Origin: Ricinus communis
Lineage: Eukaryota; Streptophyta; Magnoliopsida; Malpighiales; Euphorbiaceae
DNA: 64,000 bases
NCBI RefSeq assembly: GCF_019578655.1
Contig: NC_063265.1
Span: forward strand, 10,078,501-10,142,500
Reading direction: 5' to 3'
Shown: one piece after another, positions 1 to 12,097 of the stretch
How positions within the stretch are numbered: the stretch's first letter is position 1
Layout of the letters: every line of letters begins with the position of its first letter
The notes under the pieces: model-generated
The model's database searches: none
What the model saw: the letters and a program-made list of their open reading frames with translations, nothing else
Told to the model about the DNA's origin: nothing
Translations under genes and position numbers: made by a program

Positions 1-222
1 GTGATTATAGTTTGATCCTGGACTTTTTTCATTCTTTCTTTGGGAAATTGACAGCACTTTATGTCAATTTTGAAAATTGCCTTTTCTGGTGGAGGACTTC
101 CCTTTGAAATTTGTCCAGTCATCAATCTCTGTTTGTCTGAGATGACATCTACAATTATTTCTTTCAGCCACTGGAAAAGGTTAGTTTTATAGTCAAATAA
201 TAAGTTCAATATTCTTTGATAG
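1..222 (+). other. Intron sequence of the NOT3 gene cut by the window edge
   Basis: No open coding segment of the NOT3 family is visible here. The stretch is T-rich and ends in a good 3' splice site (gatag) directly before the first readable exon at 223, so it is probably intron. The upstream exons, which would encode the N-terminal coiled-coil domain, lie outside the window. Confidence 0.6.
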
Positions 223-3200
223 GACCCGAAGGAGAAGGCTAAATCAGAGACAAGGGATTGGCTGAACAATGTGGTATGTAGAATTTGCAATTTTTTTTTC
301 TTGTTTTTAGAATTAAATTCTTCCAGTTGACATTGCAAGGTCTTTTCATTATATAGTATACTATTAGTGACATGCTTGTATAGTCTCTATACTGAGTGCA
401 TGTTGTGTTCTTAACTGATTGGTTTTGCAACTGTGACAAAGTAATCAAATCATTATGGCCTTTCTGTCTCCCTTTCTCTCTCTCTTATATATTTAATTTT
501 TTAATTGAATAACTCTTTTTGCATTTTCAGCTGTCTAGTGGTGTCTTGACATTTCAAATTAACATCGACTGTGTTTCTTATAGGAGCTGTATATTTTTTA
601 GCATTGCCATAACTTCTTCTGCCTTTGATTAGGTCGGGGAGTTGGAATCTCAGATTGATAGCTTTGAAGCTGAGATGGAGGGGCTATCTGTTAAGAAAGG
701 AAAGACAAGGCCTCCTAGGCTGGTAGGAGAGGAGCCAACCATGCATTTTGGAAATTGGTGTTTCTTTGTTCTTGTTTATTTATGAATTTATTTATTTATT
801 TATTTTTGGATCTTCAGATGCATTTAGAGACATCTATTTCCCGACACAAGTCTCATATAATGAAGTTAGAACTGATCTTGAGGCTGCTGGATAATGATGA
901 ATTAAGTCCTGAGCAGGTCAATGATGTTAAAGACTTTCTGGATGACTACGTGGAACGTAATCAGGTTTGCGTCTTTCCACTTTCTTTATATAAAGCACAT
1001 AAGATTCCAAGATACTTATCATAAAGGAGTGCTACATATTAGATGTAAGACATACTATCTAGCTAATTTGCTATTGCCTAACCTTTGTCACTTCTTAATT
1101 GCTTTTTCTTTTTTGGGTTTCTGCGTACAGGAGGATTTTGATGAATTCAGTGACGTTGATGAACTTTACAGCTCATTACCATTAGACAAGGTGGAGTCTC
1201 TTGAAGAACTTGTCACGCCTGCTCTTGTTAAGGTAACCTTGTATGAGTTGCAGTTGAGATTTATAATTCTTTTACCAAGTTGGAAAAGGATTTTCTTTTA
1301 ATTTTCTTCTGTTGTGATAGAGATTTTAAGCTCTATTATTTCCCCTAATTCCATATTTCAAGTTTCTGCATGTTTGTTTCTTCACTGGTTAAATGTTAAC
1401 ATTTTCCACAGGGTGCACCAGTTCATAGCTTGAAGACTTCTTTGGCTTCATCATCATCTCAAGTGCTTGTATGTGGCCTGTGATTATTTTTTTTAATGCT
1501 TTTTATTTGTTTATGATCTTGACAATGTTGTAAGCTTCAAATGAAACTTTTTCATTTTGGAAATAGTGTCGCTTCTGACTTCTAATATACATCTGTCTCT
1601 GATTTAATTGTGGAGTGGGAAATCACAGTGTTCTAAATCATCTACCATACTACTCTTTTATTCCATAGCCAACTTTTTCAATGTTTGCCAAAAATTGTTG
1701 TGAGGTTAAGATTGTCAAGGTATTTACTCCTGTATTTTAACTCGTAAATGCCTTGTTTGAGTTACTAGCTTTACTGTTTTTCTATGTTCAAATGTCTTAT
1801 AATTCTACTTTGATAATATATTAAAGTGTATACATGTCCATAGAAATTGTTGCATAACAATTACTATTTCTTAGTATTCTTTTTTCATTTTGGACTTGAA
1901 GGAACAGAATATGTTTTACTTTCTCTGCCATTCCTCTTTCCTCATTTTTGTGGTTTGCCTTTTGAGTGATGCTATAGTGTGTAAATGATTGGATTGATTG
2001 CTTTCTGTCTAGGCTACTGCCACTTCTTTGCAGCAGCCAGCTACTAATGTTCAGGAGCAAGCCGAGGATACAGCTTCTCAGGACAGTAATCCTGATATTG
2101 TTGCAAGAACACCACCTGCCAAAAGTAGTACGATTGGTTCATCTGCTGCATCAACACCAACTGTAAATCATTCAACTCCCATTTCTGTTGGTCTTCCAGC
2201 TCATACATTGTCTGGTGCGTCAGCTTCTTCAATACTTCCAGGTTCAAGTTCTGTTCGAGGTGCACTAGAAAATGCTCCTGTTGCTGCTAATCCTTCATCT
2301 CCTGCATCACTGGCAAATTCTGTGAAGGAGGAAGAAAATGCCGGTTTTCCTGTTCGTAGACCATCACCAGCTCTTGTTGATCCTGGACTAGCAAGAGGTA
2401 TTGGTAGAGGTGCTATCTATAGTCAGCCTCCATCTAGTATTCCTCTTAGTTCTGGTGCAGTTCCCAGCAATGGAGCTGTTGGTGCAGTACCTACAGCATC
2501 TGACATTGCAAAAAGAAATATTTTATCAACAGATGATAGACTTGGGAGTGGTGGAATGGTGCAGCCTTTGGCTTCTCCATTAAGTAATCGTATGATCTTG
2601 CCCCAGGCCGGCAAGGTTGGTGATGGAACTGGTATAGTTGATTCTAATAATGTTGGTGAAGCTGCCGCAATAGGTGGAAGAGTCTTTTCCCCTTTGGTCC
2701 CTGGCATGCAGTGGAGACCTGGAAGCTCCTTCCAAAATCAGAATGAACAGGTACATCATCTGTTTCATTCTTATGCATTTCTGCTACATATGATCTGGTT
2801 TAATTGCCAGCTCACTGGATGTTCTCATGATGTTTAACTTCATGCCATTCTGTTTTTATTTAAATTATATTTTTTTGTTTTAGGGACAATTTCGTGCAAG
2901 AACTGAAATAACACCTGATCAAAGGGAGAAATTTTTGCAACGGTTTCAGCAAGTTCAGCAACAGGGTCCCAACACTCTTCTTGGTATGCCACCACTTGCT
3001 GGTGGAAATCATAAACAGTTCTCTGCCCAGCAAAACTCACTTTTGCAGCAGGTGCTTTTTCTTATATAAGATGCCTGATTCCTTGCCCTTGTTTGCTTCT
3101 CTCCTTTCCAACAATTAGGGTGGCTTTTACTGCTGATTATTTGAGAAAACGCAGCTCAGTCATATCAATTTCCCAACCACAGGTCTTGTAACTGTGGTTT

Positions 3201-5961
3201 AGGCAGATCTACAATTCTTTATGTGATTTTCCTTGTGACGCGGGGACCATGTTAATTACTAGCAGAGTATCAAGTAATAACCCTTTTTTTCATGCTGGCC
3301 CAAGCATTTTATGGTAGCCTGTTTAATATTTTTGTTGGGGCCTTTGAGGATAAATATCCATCATGATCTGAGAACTAAAATATATTTACTCTTTTTGTTT
3401 TTTCTTTCCTTTTTGAATCAATAATAAGATTTATATAAAAGCATTTAATTTAACTTCTCAAATTATATATATTCTCAATTTCACAATCAGAGGCATATCA
3501 ATAGTTTTTGTGACCAAATGAGATGAAGGAGAGTATATCTGTCTTATCATGCTCTTGATGACACAAGCAGACAGTTTGACATTTGGTGTTTATGGAATTT
3601 TTTCCTCTTTGTATGTATTATCTATGATGATCCGTATATAATTTTTCCCAATATTTGCAGTTTAATTCTCAAAGCTCATCTGTCTCTCAAGCTACTCTGG
3701 GACTCGGAAGTCAGGCGCCAGGTATCAATGCTATCACGTCTGCTGCTCTACAGCCGCCAAATACTCTCCTCCAACAGTCTACTCAACAAGTTGTGATGTC
3801 GAAAGATGCTGGTACTAAATTACTCTACCTTGATTAACACACTATCATGAAATGTGCTTATGTTAATGCTGTGAATGAATGATGCAGATATTGGCCTCTC
3901 GAAAGTTGAGGAGCAACAGCAGCCTCAGAATTTACCGGATGATTCAATTGCTGAATCAGCTCCCATGTCTGGGCTGAGTAAAAATCTTATGAATGAAGAT
4001 GAATTGAAAACTCCATACACAATGGATACTCCTGTATGTTGACTTATTCTTTAATTTTTCTTGCTTTACTAAGAATGCTACTGAATGAATTCCTTAATAA
4101 GTCTAGGGATAGAATTTTCTTTATCAATTTTGGAACCCATCCTCCCTCCCAGGAAAGGGATTAATTTCCCTTGGTAGGTCTGGGAATCAATTTAGAATCT
4201 TTAGAGCTATGGACCAAATTTGTTGAAGATCCAATAAATTTATGGCTTGGCATATTGTTGGTCTAGAATAAAATTTATACTCTATCATTGAAAAATGTTA
4301 TGGATGCCCATGGCCATGTTACGAATATGTTCTGATTTTAAGGGTGCTTCGCGCAGGTCCTGGATTTATGAGCTCCTAATACGCACTTCAACCAGATATT
4401 TAATTATGATGCATAATCGTGGCCCCTTAGGCGGAATCTTCATAAGCCATTGCATTAAATCTTTTAATTCCACACTTGTAGTTGATCGTTATGAGTATGA
4501 TTGTGGTTTATAAGATAGTAATGATGACATATTACAAGATAGCTTGATGTTCAGGATGATATGATCACAATTTCTTCTAAATGCTTCTTTGCTGCAGACA
4601 GGAGCATCTGGCACTTTGGCAGAGCCTGTGCAATTGCCCAGAGATACTGATCTCTCTCCTGGGCAGCCCATACAATCCAGTCAACCTTCAACTGGCCTTG
4701 GTGTTATTGGCCGGAGAAGTGTCTCTGACCTTGGTGCCATTGGTGATAATCTTGGTGGATCTGCTGTGAATTCTGGGGCTATGCATGATCAGTTGTACAA
4801 TTTGCAGATGCTTGAGGCAGCATATCACAGACTTCCACAGCCGAAAGACTCAGAACGCGCCAGGAGCTACACTCCAGTATGGATGCCCAAGTATATTCTT
4901 CTTTATTGTGCTGTTAAACTATAGACAATATTTACTTGGAATTGTTCATCTTACAGAGGCACCCTACAGCCACCCCGCCAAGCTATCCTCAAGTTCAGGC
5001 ACCTATTGTAAATAATCCTGCATTCTGGGAACGATTAACCATCGATAGTTACGGCACTGATACTTTATTCTTTGCATTCTACTATCAACAGGTGATATGT
5101 CATACAAATGTCCATTGATTATATGCAGTATTGCCTCGTGATATAAATTAGTGGCAGCTTGTTCTCAAGTCAGTTGCTTTCTGCAGAATACCCATCAGCA
5201 ATATCTGGCTGCAAAAGAGCTAAAGAAACAATCCTGGAGATATCACAGAAAATACAACACCTGGTTTCAACGACATGAGGAGCCTAAAATTGCAACTGAT
5301 GAATATGAACAGGGAACTTATGTGTACTTTGATTTTCACATTGCCAATGATGACCTCCAACATGGATGGTATGCTAATTTTGATTTTAAGTATAAAAAAT
5401 GTCCTACTGCTGTTCAATATGTGCATTTTTATCATATAGTTTTCTCCAGGCAGCGAGATGTGCTCACTTTATTTGACTAGGGATAATAAATTTGCAATTT
5501 TAGGATAACAAATATTTTTACTTGGGCATTTGATAGGTTCTATTGCCCTTAATTTGTAATTGTTTATACTTCTATATCTATTAACGAGGGGTGAGCTGAG
5601 CAAAGCTGTTGTAGATGTGCGTGTGAAAAGAGGGAATTATCCTCCAAATTGATTTTGAAACACTGTAGCGCGCACTGTTCATCAGTGTTTCCTCCTTTAT
5701 ATGTTTATTATTGGTGCACATTAATGCGTTTACTCATATATTATGATCTGAATGTGTCTGATTGCAATAGGATGAAGCCTTTTGAGTTTTCTATCGCACA
5801 AATCTTTCCTCTTTTCTTTAGATCTATTTTATGAATTGCAGCTTCTCTTCTAAAACTGTCTGTGTGTTCTCATGCCCTGTATTGCTCTTTTCAGGTGCCA
5901 GAGGATCAAGACTGAGTTCACCTTTGAGTATAACTATCTTGAAGATGAACTACTTGTTTAG
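223..5961 (+). CDS. NOT3: CCR4-NOT transcription complex subunit 3 (NOT3/NOT5 family), 5' partial
   Basis: Scaffold subunit of the CCR4-NOT complex, which shortens mRNA poly(A) tails and represses translation. Thirteen exons keep one frame: 223-273, 633-722, 818-964, 1131-1232, 1412-1468, 2013-2750, 2884-3051, 3661-3811, 3888-4033, 4598-4876, 4957-5091, 5187-5368 and 5895-5961 (stop TAG). The first four carry the end of the N-terminal Not3 domain, with the conserved stretches [19 protein letters not shown] and [19 protein letters not shown]. Exon 6 encodes a long Ser/Pro/Ala/Gln-rich linker, low in complexity and probably disordered. The last exons encode the NOT box: [17 protein letters not shown], then [15 protein letters not shown], then [20 protein letters not shown], ending [11 protein letters not shown]. 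The NOT box is the part that pairs with NOT2 and docks on NOT1. All introns are GT-AG. I see no frameshift or internal stop. The family call is secure; only the 5' end is missing. Confidence 0.95.
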
Positions 5962-6671
5962 AAGATGTGCAGCATTATGCCAAATTAATTACTGGTTTGT
6001 GCCATGACAATTATGCTTGTGATTTTTGCAATTCAGTTCTTAATTGGATCTACTAGCACTATCGTGTAAATTCTGATTTGTTATTTAGAGCTGCTGGTAT
6101 GTGTTTGAGGTATTTGTGCTACAAAATGAACAAAAAACTGACAAGCTTCTTAGAATTATAGTTCCCCTCCATTAATTATGATAAACCTTCTCATCAATAT
6201 GAAATCTGCTACATATGCGATCTTGATTCCAGATTTACCTTAGAGATTGGCCATATTTTAGATGACTGATACGGAAGCAATTTTGTTAATTGAATCTGTT
6301 TGCCCAATTAGATGGTGTACCAAATCCAGATATTACCCTTCTCTATTGGATATGATAGACCTGGTCAATACCTCTTCATGCTCTTGAGGTACTCCAAGAA
6401 GCCTTTTTAGCAATAACCGGCTTTATCAAAACCTAAAGAGATAGATGTATGTGAATGTGATAGATTTCTGTTTATGGCTAGTTGACCACTTTAATATTAT
6501 AGTTTTTATTTACTTGTTAAATCATTAAATATCTAACTTTTGGACAGAATAGACAAGAGAAAACAAAAGAAAGAAAAAAAGACGAGAACACAAAAGAAGA
6601 AGACAAAAGATAGGAAAGAACTAATTTAATTTAATTAATTTAACTTCAGACTATTTAATTTATAATTCAAA
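5962..6671. other. 3' flank of NOT3 and AT-rich spacer
   Basis: The first few hundred bases after the NOT3 stop are probably its 3' UTR and terminator. Around 6540-6640 lies a purine-rich tract (A and G runs). No gene is seen. Confidence 0.5.
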
Positions 6672-7075
6672 GGAAAAAAATCGTGGAGTTAAAGTAACTC
6701 ATTTAAAATGCCTTTTAACGGATTACAGAGTACGATTGAATTGAATAAGCCCTTATGGAATAAAAACTCTGTTGATTGTGAATTTTCAGGTACTGTCTTA
6801 TTCAAATATTAGATCAATTATTTTTTTTACCTGCAAATGCAATATAGGTGTTAGGTTCAGTAATAATAATATCTCTCAACATATCAAAATTAGCTGTCAC
6901 TTCGCCTGTTGTAGGAGATGTAAGAATTGATATAGAAAATAATTTTTTATTCGATTGATAGCCATTTGCATCAAGCTCAAACTTCCTTTTTGAATGCGCA
7001 CTCCTTCAGAAGCACACACTAAAATAAAAGGTAAAAATTTATTGGTACCAGACTCTAGGAGTTGAAAATAAGTGT
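6672..7075 (-). pseudogene. accD: Relic of plastid accD (acetyl-CoA carboxylase carboxyltransferase beta subunit), nuclear plastid insertion
   Basis: Read on the minus strand, this stretch matches the C-terminal part of plastid AccD in three blocks. At about 6965-7050 it reads [15 protein letters not shown] followed by [12 protein letters not shown]. At about 6825-6940 it reads [18 protein letters not shown] and then [13 protein letters not shown]. At about 6675-6805 it reads [19 protein letters not shown], later [11 protein letters not shown], a stop codon, then LHDFFPLN. Intact AccD has the same order ([81 protein letters not shown]). The blocks sit in different frames, a short segment after LMQMA is missing, and a TAA interrupts the last block, so it is non-functional. 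The divergence suggests an old transfer to the nucleus. The plastid ring itself is unlikely, because the neighbours are spliced nuclear genes. Confidence 0.82.
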
Positions 7076-8260
7076 AGATCCGGAGATTTCCAAATAGGTC
7101 AAGTTTTCAAATTGCTTTTAAATCCATAGGCAAGCAAAAGACAACTTGAAGAAAGCAAAAGTGATTCTCGTAGTAGCGGCGAGCAAAAACATCTCTGAAC
7201 AAAATTTGAGCGTCATGCCAAATGTGTCTAAAAAAAAATTATTAAATATCTAGCTTTCTTGTTTCTTAATTGACTTTTGTTCCTCTAAATTTAACTTCAT
7301 ATTTATCTACAGTTGACTAGTGTAGTTTTATAATATCATTAGGGTTTTGCTTACGTGTCAAATCGCCAAATTTACAGCGTCTCTTTTACTTTAATACTGC
7401 AGATAACTGTTTAAAATGCAATCTCGTATTTTTTCAACCCATTTTTACCGCAAACAATACAGTTTCTCTTTTTCTGACCGATAAAAACACTAAGATTAAT
7501 AGATCAAATATTCATATGCATGTCGTTATTAGTTACCAATTTATCAATATATATTCTCTAATGATTCGTGCGGCTGCTGATTCTTTCTTAAAGCTTGCAG
7601 AATTGAAGGCTAATATCCTTTTTAGGAAAAGAAAAAACTAAAAACAAACAGCTCACAATATGAACAAGTGTAGATGAACTCTTAAATTCCTCAAGACTTT
7701 TTTTATCTTTGATTGAACCGGCCAGTCTTTTTAGTCTCAATATATGTTAGTTAAAAATAAAAATAGTTAATACAAAGCCGGTTAGCAACTCTGTCTCAAT
7801 TGGGATGCAAAAATCTCTAGAGATATTTCAAACTTAGCAACCGTATACTCTGCCAAAATAAATTCAATCATCCTCTAAATATTCAAAGAAGAATTATATT
7901 CTGCAATGGGTCTTTTTCTTTCCTGATAGATGACAAGTTAATTTGAACAAATTAAGCTTTCTAAATCTGTAACTGCTTCCATGGAATGACTAGTTTTAAA
8001 ACATAGGATGCATCTCTTATGCCTTTCATACTGCTACTTGTGCAAGTTACAAGTGAATTATTCTATAACCTAATTTGAATGAGAACAAAATAAATCCGGG
8101 GTAGGTTTGGACGGTTCAGAACCATGTATTTCAAAAAATTACTATGGGATGGAAGACCATATTTTGTCCTCTTATAAAAAAAACTGACAGTTTCTAATTT
8201 TTTTTAAATATAAAAAATATTATTATTAATATAGTATATTTGTACTGAAAAACACATAGA
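7076..8260. other. AT-rich spacer, no gene seen
   Basis: Stop codons are dense in all frames. The only oddity is a short string near 7165-7185 resembling the conserved AGTAGCGGCGAGC motif of large-subunit rRNA (see findings). It may belong to the same organellar insertion as the accD relic. Confidence 0.5.
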
Positions 8261-8263
8261 TAA

Positions 8264-8475
8264 AATGGTAAAGATATTTTTTAAGATGGTAAAGGTCTTT
8301 TATAGTTTAACTAAGATTTTGAGTTTAAATTTTGGATATGCAGTTGCATTACAATTTTTAAAAAAATATTTTGTAATTCATAAAAATTCCTTAAAATTTT
8401 AAAAGAAATTTTTTATCATCCATAAGAATTCGCTAAAATTTTTAAAGAAATGTGTTGTCATTTATAAATATCCTA
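8264..8475 (+). repeat. SINE-like relic followed by a decayed three-copy tandem repeat
   Basis: The motif aatggtaaag, then gagtttaaattt about 60 bases later, resembles a worn pol III A box and B box. From about 8356 a unit of roughly 42 bp (Ttaaa..aatt..catcataa..aattc) repeats about three times with many differences. A related stretch occurs at 16505-16640. This looks like an old short interspersed or non-autonomous element, but the family is not identified. Confidence 0.35.
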
Positions 8476-8494
8476 GCCGACATGTTCTGTATTA

Positions 8495-8498
<4 letters not shown>

Positions 8499-8534
<36 letters not shown>
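8499..8534. repeat. (TA)18 microsatellite
   Basis: Uninterrupted TA dinucleotide run in the NOT3-GH17 spacer. Confidence 0.95.
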
Positions 8535-8537
<3 letters not shown>

Positions 8538-11250
8538 AAATGTAGTATGCTTATTTTTTCTTATTGGGCAAAGTTGCAACAAAGACTAAATTGATTTGAA
8601 AAAATATTCGGCTGTGCTGATGAAGACATTTCGGTTTGTTAGTTGTTATTATTTTCTCTTTATTACAATTAATGAGGCCTCTCTAATTTGATCTCAACTA
8701 TATCTATCATACCAACTAAGTAACTCTTGTTTTCATTTCTTGTATTCTTCTAATGAAATACATTCTGATGGGTAATCTTATTATATAATAATAGAAGTGA
8801 GCATTAAAATCTGAATTTTTTTTTTTTTTTTTCTTTTGAAACAGAAATTTGAATTGTTATAAAAATAACTCCTGGCGATGCAAATATGTGAAGCAATACA
8901 ATAAATGTAGCAAGAAAGAAAAGGGAAAAACCATATCAGAATGGGTGGGTGAGAACTGTTAAGACTTAAGAAAGCATGGCCTTACTTTTTTCCAAAAAGA
9001 ATTTTTTATTAATATTTTTTATTTTTTGATAAATGAAAATATTAACGGAATGACTTTCTAATTTGTTATTTGTATTCTTCGTCGATGCCAATGATGTTTT
9101 CATCACAATATAATATTATTACAGCTAATATAAGAAATTAGGAAGAAAAGAAAAAAAAAAAAAAAGGAACAAGATTAGATAGAGTGTGACTTATCTATAA
9201 ATGATGTGGAAACCTGAATATTGAAAACGACATGGAATCAAATAATGAAATAATGCGTATAAGAAAATGACTTGTGAAAGCTTCTTCTTCTGGGTTTTCC
9301 TTTTTCCTGTTTTCCTTTTTTCTTAAAACTATTTCTGTAAAGTGCTGATTTTGCTAGAGCTTCCTGAATGCATTCGTCAGGTTATTTTTCCAAGCTTGAG
9401 ACTAAGAATATTATATATATCCCAAGTTGTGAATATTTATATATTTGTATGTATTAGTGAAATGATAAGCAATTATTCTCCATAGTAAAGTGGAATTTAT
9501 TATTCAAAGATTGATAATGTTAATGTTCCATAAGTCTCTATTAACTTGATAACAGCAATTTGTAATGCAATCTCATCACTTTGGCAATTTCATTTTGTTT
9601 CTTTTTATTTATTCCTCCAATAAAATTGACAAGAAATCTGATATCATATGACCCAAAAGCACCGCATCTAATGAATCTTACATCTGTTGTCGGTGACCGA
9701 CCACTCCAAACTATACAAAGAACAAAGTTGGGAAACTTCAATGTAAAGCAAAACATAACAATGCTATCCCTAAATAATATATTAAACCAATCAAAAAACT
9801 ATATAATAGAGGATAAATAACCCATTTCATTTAATTTTTTTATTACATAAACTGACGATAATACCCCTTTGTGGGTATTGGCCATTGTGCTCATTGCTTA
9901 AATTGCAACGTGGGCTGTCAGGGTTAGACAAAGTGGGAGCCAAGTCATTTCCACACTTAATTAAGTGATTATGTTTTGATATTATCTTTTTCTTCTATTA
10001 GGATTTAACTAATCACCAATTTATTAATTTTCTTAATATTATATTTCATGAAACTATAGGTAAATGCAAATCAAATGTGGTATTCTTTTAGTAGATGTAT
10101 TTGCTTTTCACTATATGGATAGAGATCAAATATTAAAATCATAAGATTTTTTTTTTTTCTTTTCATTCTAGTCCACCGGTATTATGAATAGATATTTAAA
10201 AATAAATCTATATGGTGACATTTCTACCTTTCATTAGTAATAAATATATGAAAATAATCGGATAGACTAAACAGACTTTTAAAATTTTTTACTGTTTTAT
10301 CAACTATTTTAAAATTATTAATTTATTCACGATTTATTCAATTACGTGGTAATTTTAACTCAATTGAATTGTTTGTCAGATTAATAAGATACATGGTCCC
10401 ATATTTATATATATATTATTTAATTTTTAATTTTAATTTTCTGAATAATTATACATATTACTTAATTTTGATCATCAAATATCAAAATCTTATTTAATTA
10501 GCTAAATTGGTAATTTTTAATAAATTTACTAAAATAACAAACTTTTAAAAAATAAGTTATTGGGCATATTTTTTATAATAACATCATGATATTATTATAA
10601 AAATATGTTCTTATTTTATATATTGTTCAATCACAATAGAGATAGTCTGCTAACAACATAAATATATTCTAAAAAGTTCCAACTCACAATCTTAAACTTT
10701 AATTGAGATAAATCTGACATTTTTCTTAATTAATAAAAAGATAAATGACATGTCAAGCATATAACATCATTAAAACATGATTATCACTAATTATATAATC
10801 ACCGAAGACTTTTTCAAAAAATGAAATCCCAGGAGAAAGAAAAAGGAAAACCTAGTTCTTAAATTATCTTTATAAGCATTACTTTCCAGATTAGGAAGAA
10901 ATGAATAAAATATTAAAAAAGAAAAATCAATAATTCAACACTTTTAACCAAAAATCAAAGAAAGGAACCTTTTCAAAGCTCCTTTTTCTTTTCTTTGCAA
11001 CTTAAACTCAAGCATTTTCTCAAAAGGAAAGAAAAAAAAAAAAAGAAAAAACTTTAAACTCAAGCATCCCTTGATTCAATTAATTGCCTTTCCAAAGTAT
11101 GTCTCCGTTTGGTGATATTACCCTCATAAAAGATTAGCAGATCATTTAAACCTTTTTCTTTTAAAGCTAAACCCTTTTAAATTTTGTTCTCAATTTCTAG
11201 CCGTTAAGAGGAGCTCTTCCTCTCAAATCTCAGATTGAGACAAAAAAGAA
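8535..11250. other. AT-rich intergenic spacer
   Basis: Long A and T tracts with stops in all frames. A short open stretch at 9541-9756 (-) and its mirror at 9581-9820 (+) show no domain and no splice context, so neither is called. No RNA gene or intact transposon is recognised. Confidence 0.5.
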
Positions 11251-12097
11251 CCCATTTCAGAAATTCAGTTTCTTTTTTCGCTTTTTTGCACTAATTTCAT
11301 AGCTGCAATTGTCGTTACTTTATTGGCTTTCCCTTCTCTTTCTCTCTGTCTGTGTCTCTGCTTATTTTTGTTTTCTAACTTTCCTTTCACATTGTCGAAA
11401 ATTCTCTCTTTCTTGTCTTTTTATATTTGTTTCAAAATCAGCTTCTTTTGCTTTTGAAAGATTTTCTCTCCTCTCTTAGATAAACACCACATACAAAAAC
11501 ACATTTGCTCATCTTTGGGGGGCTTCTTCTATATTTGATCATTTCCAATGCTTCACTGTTCATAAAATCCCCTGCTTTTTCACACTTATACAGTTCCTAC
11601 CAATCTTTAGAGTTTATTGCTTTCCTATTTTTTTCATGTTTTATCGAATACCCATCTTCCAAAATTGTTCATTTCAATCTTCTACAAGACTGTAACGTTA
11701 AAATTTTGTTAAAAAGCTCTGATCTTGATTTTGCTCTGTCTCTGTTTCTCTGTATTTATATATTTATATTCATTTTTTTCTTCTCTTCTCTGCTTTTTAT
11801 AAGTATAAAAAGAATAATACCCTCTTTTCAATATCCATTGGGATTCTTGTGCTTGCTCTCTCTTTCTATCTCGTCACGATCTCGAAAATCTCAACTCCGT
11901 GGCAATAAGAATCGCTTCTTTTTCGCTGCTTTTGCGTAGCCACTTCCCAAAAACCGTTTCTTTCCCTCTCTTTCTCATAAACCCCTGAAAAAAAAAAAAA
12001 AAAAAACAAATGGTTTTTAACTTCCAACGATAAAAAAACCATTACTAGTTGCTTATTATTTTTTCTTCAAGTTTATTTCCTAGAGGTTTATACTCCA
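11251..12097 (+). promoter_or_regulatory. Pyrimidine-rich promoter/5' leader region of the GH17 gene
   Basis: About 800 bases rich in C and T (many ctctct and tttct runs) precede the GH17 start codon, as is common for plant 5' leaders. A 144-codon open frame at 11505-11939 is a by-product of the biased composition. No TATA box or leader intron can be fixed with confidence. Confidence 0.4.

Noticed and set aside
11505..11939. 144-codon open frame upstream of the GH17 gene
   Set aside because: It lies in the pyrimidine-rich leader, the peptide is only Phe/Leu/Ser/Ile-rich, and no domain is seen.
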